64,000 nucleotides of DNA from Porites lobata (taxonomy: Eukaryota > Cnidaria > Anthozoa > Scleractinia > Poritidae): contig CALNXK010000082.1 in assembly GCA_942486035.1 (NCBI GenBank), positions 891,001-955,000 on the forward strand, read 5' to 3'. The position numbers and the translations under genes are program-made. Under the pieces are notes generated by a model. It was not told where the DNA came from and searched no databases. It saw only the letters and a program-made list of their open reading frames with translations. Positions 58,578 to 64,000 of this stretch are shown here, one piece after another. How positions within the stretch are numbered: the stretch's first letter is position 1; each line of letters opens with the position of its first letter.

Positions 58578-60415
58578 AACCTGTATTAAGCGGACACCCT
58601 CGGGGAATGCTGTAGTGTCCGCGTAATACAGTGTGTCCGCCTAATACAGGTTTCGATAGATAACGTCATATGAAATGTCAAATCCCATTCAAATGAACAG
58701 TGGAAATGTTAAGAATACTCCCAGAGACTTTAACGATATACGTTTGCATTAATTTCTTTATCAAAGTGGATCAATTGGTCATAGTACCATAAACATAGAT
58801 TGCAACGCAAATTTGAAGAAATGAGATGAGTGAAACAAGCTCTATAAAAACAAAACGAAATGGAAAACAATACTGTACTGTGAAACTAATCAAATAAGTT
58901 CGTCAAGTCACGTTTTTAATGTAAAAATCGAAAAAGTTGTGGGTGGCAATTCGAGGTAATCTTTCGCATTTCTGGTGTCTGGCATGTTGGGTGGTGGAAT
59001 TTGATTACAAGTGTCCGTTTAATACAGGTACGTTAGTAACAATAGAAATGACTATTTCAGGTACTTTTTAGGTGTCCGCGTCCGCTTGATAGAGGTGTCC
59101 GCTTAATAAAGGTTTCATTTAAAGTAAATAAGGGAAATAAATCTGGGACTTCGGCTACTCTCCGCTTAATAGAGGGTGTCCCCTTAATACGGTGTCCGCT
59201 TAAGAGGGTCTGGATGGGGGTGCACAAATGTCAGTTGTCAGTTAAAGTTTTGGCCATTTGTCAGTTGTCAGTTAAATGTTAAGCTTTTTTGTTAGTTGTC
59301 AGTTAATGATTTTTTAATGATTAACTATGAAACTTATTTGTTTATTTTTGATGCGAAATTAAGGTACATATAATGTAAATTAGACGTTGAATTCGAAAAC
59401 TGATGCAATAGTGCCTTTTAAATTAAAATTAAAATTAAAATTTTTATCAGTTTCGCTATTGTAAGCACTTCAAGGGGCCCTCCATGACACAAGTCTTGTG
59501 TTACTCTCCTCAACTCGAGCGTTTTTGCTGGCCAGAGTCCAACATTTCCAACCAGTAAGCCAATCAAAATTTATACCTTCAGAATATTGTATTCCTGCCA
59601 ACTCTCATGCATTATGCGTGAGAGCTGTGGACCAAAGACATCGATCTCACCCATGAAGAACAATTTCTCACGCTTGACTCAAACCCGGACAAATTTGTCT
59701 TTAACACATGATAAATAATGAAAATTCAATCCTAAAAGGCGTTAAATGATGACTTTGTTTCCTTTTTGTGTTCTAACGAAATCAAGGCACGCTAAAACTG
59801 TTGTCTTTTAAGTAGCTTCAGAAGTGCTCAAACGTTTGGAAGTCTTCGGAAAGTCGTCGGAAATCTTCGGAAGTCGCAGGGACGTTTCCGGAACTCCAGG
59901 TCACAGGGTGAAAATCTCACGCATTTGACTCGGACAAAGTTGCCAGGTATAACACTGGGACGTAGATCGTAAGAAAGATCAAGAAAGACTGTATCTGAAT
60001 CATCTTAGTAAAAACTTGCAATCGCTTTTGTAACCCTCATTAGCAGCCATCGTATGCTGGCGCGTTCTCAGAGGAGCAAAAATTTGAGATCATAGGTCAT
60101 TTCTGAAATATGAAACTTAAGCATCTTGCTGCTAAGATTACCCATAAAAACGCACATTTGATCACATTGTCTGACACCTGAGAAAAAAAAAGAGTGGAAC
60201 AATGCTATTCATTAAAAGGCCTTAAAAAGGGGTTTTGTAGAAGATAAGGGACAATCAAGTCCTTTGTCAGGTGTCAGTAAAACCCAAGGCAAATGTCAGT
60301 TGTCAGTTAAATTTTAGGCTATTTGTCAGCTGTCAGTTAAAATTTTGGCCATTTGTCAGTTGTCAGTTAACCCAATCCAGATCCTCGCTTACATGTAATA
60401 CAGGTTTCACTGTAT
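58578..60415. mobile_element. Pogo-like element with a nested insert
   Basis: AAACCTGTATTAAGCGGACA at the left and AATACAGGTTTCACTGTA at the right, with GTGTCCGCTTAAT blocks repeated between 58.6 and 59.2 kb. From about 59.20 to 60.39 kb it is interrupted by DNA flanked by TGTCAGTTGTCAGTTAAA arrays. No transposase frame is seen. Confidence 0.6.
59225..60380. repeat. TGTCAGTTGTCAGTTAA arrays flanking a 0.95 kb segment
   Basis: Array 1 (about 59225-59315) and array 2 (about 60262-60380) each hold three to four units of about 30 bases with TTTTGGCCATTTGTCAG between them, in direct orientation. The segment between has no gene that I recognise. Confidence 0.7.
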
Positions 60416-61307
60416 ACTAATGGGATTTAATACACCAAAAGACAATTGTCTAAACAGTGGCATTTGAATTTTTTTATTTTTACTACTTTTGAGAGTTTAT
60501 TTTCTATTTGAAAACCTCTAATTTTCATTTTCATTGAAAATAAAAAATTAATTTTCCGGGAAATTCCACCAAAGTTCTCGAAAAAAATGCTGGCATACTG
60601 TACAAAAGTCTAAGAAGAGGAAAGCTGTATGTTCAGGCTTACTTTAGTGTAGTTAGGGGGTGTCAAAAGTACACTGTATGGTGGCATTTTTACTGTTATA
60701 ATGGTTTTACTTCGGCCTGTAGCTCAAAAGGCACCTGAAGTTAAATTATTTAGTTTATATTATAGCAAACAAAAATAACCCCAAGACTGAAGTCTCTAAT
60801 AACCTTTCCGGAGTGAAAAACATCACCCAGGAAACAAGACAGTTATTTGACCCGCTCGGAACCCGCTCAGTTTAGACTTAAAGGAAAAGAAAAATGAACA
60901 CCAATTTTTTTCATGTAGGACTTCTGTCAGGTTAAAGTATTTGCTCCACGCTTAAAATTGTGCTTGCGGAGCTTCTCTTCTTACATCTAGCTTTAAAGTA
61001 CCAGAAGTAGGCTAGAAGTTGTTAAATTTTCAGGAGCCATTTCATCCATTTGGCTGGTGGCCAGTATTTTCCGATTTCTCCTAGTTTCTCGCTTTTGATC
61101 TTGGATAAAAGAAGCAAGCTATAATTTTTTACTCCGCTGATTTCCCTTGTAGACCATTTCAATTTTAACAGGATCACCTAGAACCCTAAAAAAAAATGTC
61201 TGCGCATCGTTCATTGAAGCTTGAGAGGTACCAACGGTTGACATCTGTCAACTAGTAGGATTTTAAATGGCTTCCCAAACGCTTGAAGACACAATGTTTT
61301 ATTTTTA
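60416..61307. other. Intergenic, nothing recognised
   Basis: AT-rich DNA within the large insertion block upstream of kelch B. No open frame with family features and no clear palindrome. Confidence 0.4.
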
Positions 61308-61740
61308 AAAAGACTATCTTTAAAACAAGGAACGGGGAATCGGGGAATCGGGAAATGGAAATGGCGAACGGGGAACGGGGAACGGGGAAGGGGGAATCTT
61401 TAAAAGCGGAAATCTTTAAAACGAGGAATCTTTAAAAGCGAGAATCTTTAAAACAGGGAATCTTTAAAACCACGACAACATGAAGGAAAGCGAATAACAA
61501 ATTTGAAACAACGACGACATAAATATTATTTCAAATATCATCTATTTTAAAGATTCCCCGTTTTAAAGATTTCCACTCTTAAAGATTCCCGCTTTTAGAG
61601 ATTCCCCATTTTAAAGATTCCCGCTTTTAAAGATTCCCCATTTTAAAGATTCCCGCTTTTAAAGATTCCCCGTTCCCCGTTCCCCGTTCCCTGTTTCCCA
61701 TTCCCCGATTCCCCGTTCCTTGTTTTAAAGATAGCCTTTT
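61308..61740. repeat. Hairpin whose arms are tandem arrays
   Basis: The left arm starts AGACTATCTTTAAAACAAGG, runs through repeated GGGGAACG/GGGGAATC units and then repeated GAATCTTTAAAAGCG units. The right arm is the reverse: TTTAAAGATTCCCGC units, then CGTTCCCC units, then CCTTGTTTTAAAGATAGCC. The loop of about 75 bases is unrelated. Confidence 0.9.
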
Positions 61741-62030
61741 AAAAAGGTACTTTTTTCGCACTTTTAACAACATTACTTCCAACTGCAAAAAAAGTACCAT
61801 TTTGGCGCTTTTGAGAACATCGCTTCCAACTGGAAAAAAGGTACCCTTTTGCCCCTTTCATGAGATAGCTTGAAAGCGACAAAAAGGTACCTCTTTTGTG
61901 CTTTAAAACATCGTTTGGTAAAGTGAGAAATAGATGAAGAGTGGACAATATTGACGTCAAAATATCATTCACTCGAAAGCTGAAAATACCTGACTTTTTT
62001 TTCATAAAAGGTACCTTTTCTTAACTTCTA
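61735..62030. repeat. Diverged AAAAGGTACC tandem repeat
   Basis: AAAAAGGTACTTTTTTCGC, AAAAAAGTACCATTTTGGCG, AAAAAGGTACCCTTTTGCCC and AAAAAGGTACCTCTTTTGTG recur about every 60 bases, each followed by a CTTTnA and TCGCTTCCAACTG-like segment. The 88-codon open frame here follows the repeat. Confidence 0.65.
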
Positions 62031-62756
62031 ACCTAAACGACAAGCATAGACAAAGAAAGGTAACAATTTTGCATTTTGTTCTCCGGAAGCTGAATGCAGA
62101 AACCTAGTTTTTCTGCTGTTTTTAACTAGCAAAGTTGACCTTTTTGTAAAAAAGTAGAATTGCGGAATCATTAACTGATTGTTAAGCACTAAAGCTGTGC
62201 AAAAGAATATGAGTTTCCTTTGCTCAGGATTCCTTAACTACAATTGGTTGGTATTTGAACGGGAGAAAAGTTATCCTGGGACAATGCTCCGCATTGGGGA
62301 AAAAAGGAGAAAAAAAATCAGCTGCCCCTTGGCTCCCTTAACTCGCCGATATTTTTCCTATTTCTCCACATTTTGCCTCTTTCCCCATTGTACAAAATTA
62401 CAAAAGAAAAGATTCTCACCGTCGTGAGAACGCTGAATGCTGCAAACCGTAATTAAAAAGCTTTTCAACTCAAGGTGTTACGTTGAAAAGCATTTATTCT
62501 CATTTCTGAAGGTCAAATAAGCCAACACTTTCATTTTCATTGTGAACAACAGGAATGAATGGAGAAACAGAATTGAAGATTTAAATGAATTGCATGTGGG
62601 TATTTTGGAAGCTGTTCTGCGTAACAGTTTTCCAAGATTGCTGTTGTCCCTAATTTTGTATTACAACACTCATGACCAGCGATGGCACATATTTGTTTTT
62701 CACTAACATGTCATTCCGTTATTTAGAAGTAATTTCTTCTCTTTATGTCAACTTTC

Positions 62757-63349
62757 AACTGTTATGATCTACGCAATAGCATTAAGTTTCAGGTTCCCCA
62801 ATTTAACCTAGAGGTGGGCAGGAATTCATCAAGATATAGGGGAGCTTTGTTTTGGAACTCCATTCCAGACAATTTAAAAAGAGCACCAAGTCTAAACATT
62901 TTTAAAAAGCTTCTTAAGAAAAACAGACCCTTATTCGACAATATAAATTTCAACAAGATGAAATAGTATTTTAATTGTTCTTAACTTTTACTCTTTTATC
63001 TTACTACTGTGTACTTATTATTTTTATATAACTGTTTTCTGTACATTTTTTTTTAAAATTTTATTTGTATATCATCAATAGATAGTTTATCAGCAGGTCC
63101 ACATCAGCTTTAGCTGCCTTTTAACTTAACAGGGGCGGATCTCTAGGGGGAGGGTGCAGGGGGTGCGCCCCCCCCCCCCTGAGATGACCTGCGGTTTTCT
63201 AATCCAACTGGTATTCTGCAAAGAAAAAAAAACTATGTGGTTTATTGGTGTTGAGGTAGAGCAAGAGACGAGTGCACCCCCTCCTAAAAAAAATCCTGGA
63301 TCCGCCCCTGCTTTACAAAATAAACTATGAATGAATGAATGAATGAATG
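62757..63349 (+). mobile_element. 5'-truncated LINE 3' end
   Basis: An open frame to TGA/TAG at 62964-62966 reads YDLRNSIKFQVPQFN, GALFWNSIPDNLKR and FKKLLKKN, the type of sequence found at the end of non-LTR retrotransposon reverse-transcriptase proteins. A UTR follows and ends in (TGAA)n at 63330-63348, as in CR1/L2-like elements. It interrupts the third segmental unit. Only the last 70 or so codons remain, so it is dead. Confidence 0.65.
63130..63310. mobile_element. hAT-like MITE inside the LINE tail
   Basis: CAGGGGCGGATCTCTAGG at the left and CCTGGATCCGCCCCTG at the right are hAT-type ends. A C-run lies at 63168-63178. No clean target duplication could be read. Confidence 0.75.
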
Positions 63350-63674
63350 ACTACCATAACACTTAAAAACTTCATATCATATATCCTTTAATATAAAACT
63401 CTTAAAAATACATTTTACTTTAAAATTTCACTGAATCCTTTTGAATTTGTAACTGCTATTTCTAAACAGGAGCATTTCAAAAATATAACTCTCTCTCTAT
63501 ATATCAAAGGCGTAACTTTCTCTACCCATAATTTTCCAACTAATAAGTATTATTAAAAAATGAATCATTGTATAAGGCAATTCTAGAGCTGTGATTGGCT
63601 TAGCCATCATGGTATATGAGCCACTATACCATGCTTTACAAATATGGTAAGGGAAAGTTCATTTAATATGACAA

Positions 63675-63755
63675 GCGGGGGGGGATGAAGATATTGAGGG
63701 GGGGCTCCGAAAATTTTTAGACACCCGAAGGGGGGGCTCTGAAAATTTGTATACT
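63675..63755. repeat. Two-copy GGGGGGGCTC repeat
   Basis: GGGGGGGCTCCGAAAATTTT and GGGGGGGCTCTGAAAATTTG are direct copies about 35 bases apart, beside another G-run. The remainder to 64000 shows nothing else. Confidence 0.55.
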
Positions 63756-64000
63756 TCAAAACCAACACATGACATCATACAGATCGGATGGTTTTCAACT
63801 CAACAATTTAATGACCTGTGCAACTCAGCTATATCACGTGGTTTACAGATATAACAAATGTAGTCTCAGTAATTATTACACTCTTGTTCATCCTAAAAAT
63901 GCTTTAGAAAATTGTATCACAACTGTATCTCAAGTTTGTCATAGTATAAACCATTGAAGACAATAACGGTAAATATATTTAATACAGTCTAGCGATCTTT

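Larger units (their letters stand above)
51306..62420. repeat. Segmental duplication unit 2 (holds kelch gene B), expanded by insertions
   Basis: The order is as in unit 1 but the unit is longer because of inserted elements: 52480-52699, about 56690-57483, 57771-58061, and a block of about 3.9 kb between 58.27 and 62.18 kb that splits the 5' flank of gene B. The flank resumes at GCACTAAAGCTGTGCAAAAG (62.19 kb), which matches GCACTAAAGCCGTGCAAAAG (50.86 kb) of unit 1. Confidence 0.75.
62490..64000. repeat. Start of a third segmental unit, cut by the window edge
   Basis: Sequence from about 62.49 kb follows the left border of unit 1 (AGGTCAAATAAGCCAACACT, TTGCATGTGGGTATTTTGG). From 63.35 to 63.65 kb it follows the left part of unit 2 (CTACCATAACACTTAAAAAC, ATTGGCTTAGCCATCATGGT). 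A LINE tail sits in the middle. By position, a third kelch gene on the minus strand would be expected beyond the window. Confidence 0.7.

Noticed and set aside
59820..59900. Short GGAAGTCTTCGGAAGTCG repeats as a possible regulatory array
   Set aside because: Only a few imperfect units are present; it looks like ordinary low-complexity sequence.
61739..62005. 88-codon minus-strand frame rich in KKVPF-like motifs
   Set aside because: It tracks the AAAAGGTACC tandem repeat, which alone explains the periodic peptide.

Overview
The window is animal nuclear DNA: spliced genes with GT-AG introns, AT-rich introns and dense short palindromic repeats. Gene content and several repeat families that I recall from stony corals suggest an anthozoan cnidarian, probably a coral. 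That assignment is recognition from memory, not a search.

Layout. (1) 685-3321, plus strand: the last three coding exons of SEL1L, the membrane adaptor of the HRD1 ER-associated degradation complex. (2) 6045-40512, minus strand, convergent with SEL1L: 38 exons that join in a single open frame of 1440 codons. The first 27 exons (40512-16385) encode a kinectin/p180-type ER membrane protein: N-terminal anchor, charged linker, long coiled coil. The last 11 (13684-6045) encode a complete four-repeat annexin. Exon 27 ends in a strong donor and the first annexin exon has no start codon, so the simplest reading is a kinectin-annexin fusion, or at least an annexin with a coiled-coil N-terminus taken from this locus. 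An alternative kinectin end is visible where the exon at 18876-19349 stays open for 70 more codons to a stop at 18663. (3) 44.4-64.0 kb: a tandem segmental duplication. Units 1 and 2 each carry a two-exon BTB-BACK-kelch gene on the minus strand (46301-50245, 672 aa; 53339-56599, 685 aa). A third unit starts near 62.5 kb and runs off the window, predicting a third copy.

SEL1L and kinectin both act at the ER, but they are convergent neighbours and nothing shows co-regulation. The kelch pair are probable Cullin-3 substrate adaptors.

Most remaining DNA is transposon-derived: palindromic MITE-like elements, many nested, tRNA-derived SINEs, a truncated LINE tail, and an unusual hairpin at 61.3-61.7 kb whose arms are tandem arrays. 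I found no CRISPR, operon or prokaryotic feature. The main candidate novelty is the kinectin-annexin gene, with its duplicated exon module and a decayed extra exon copy.
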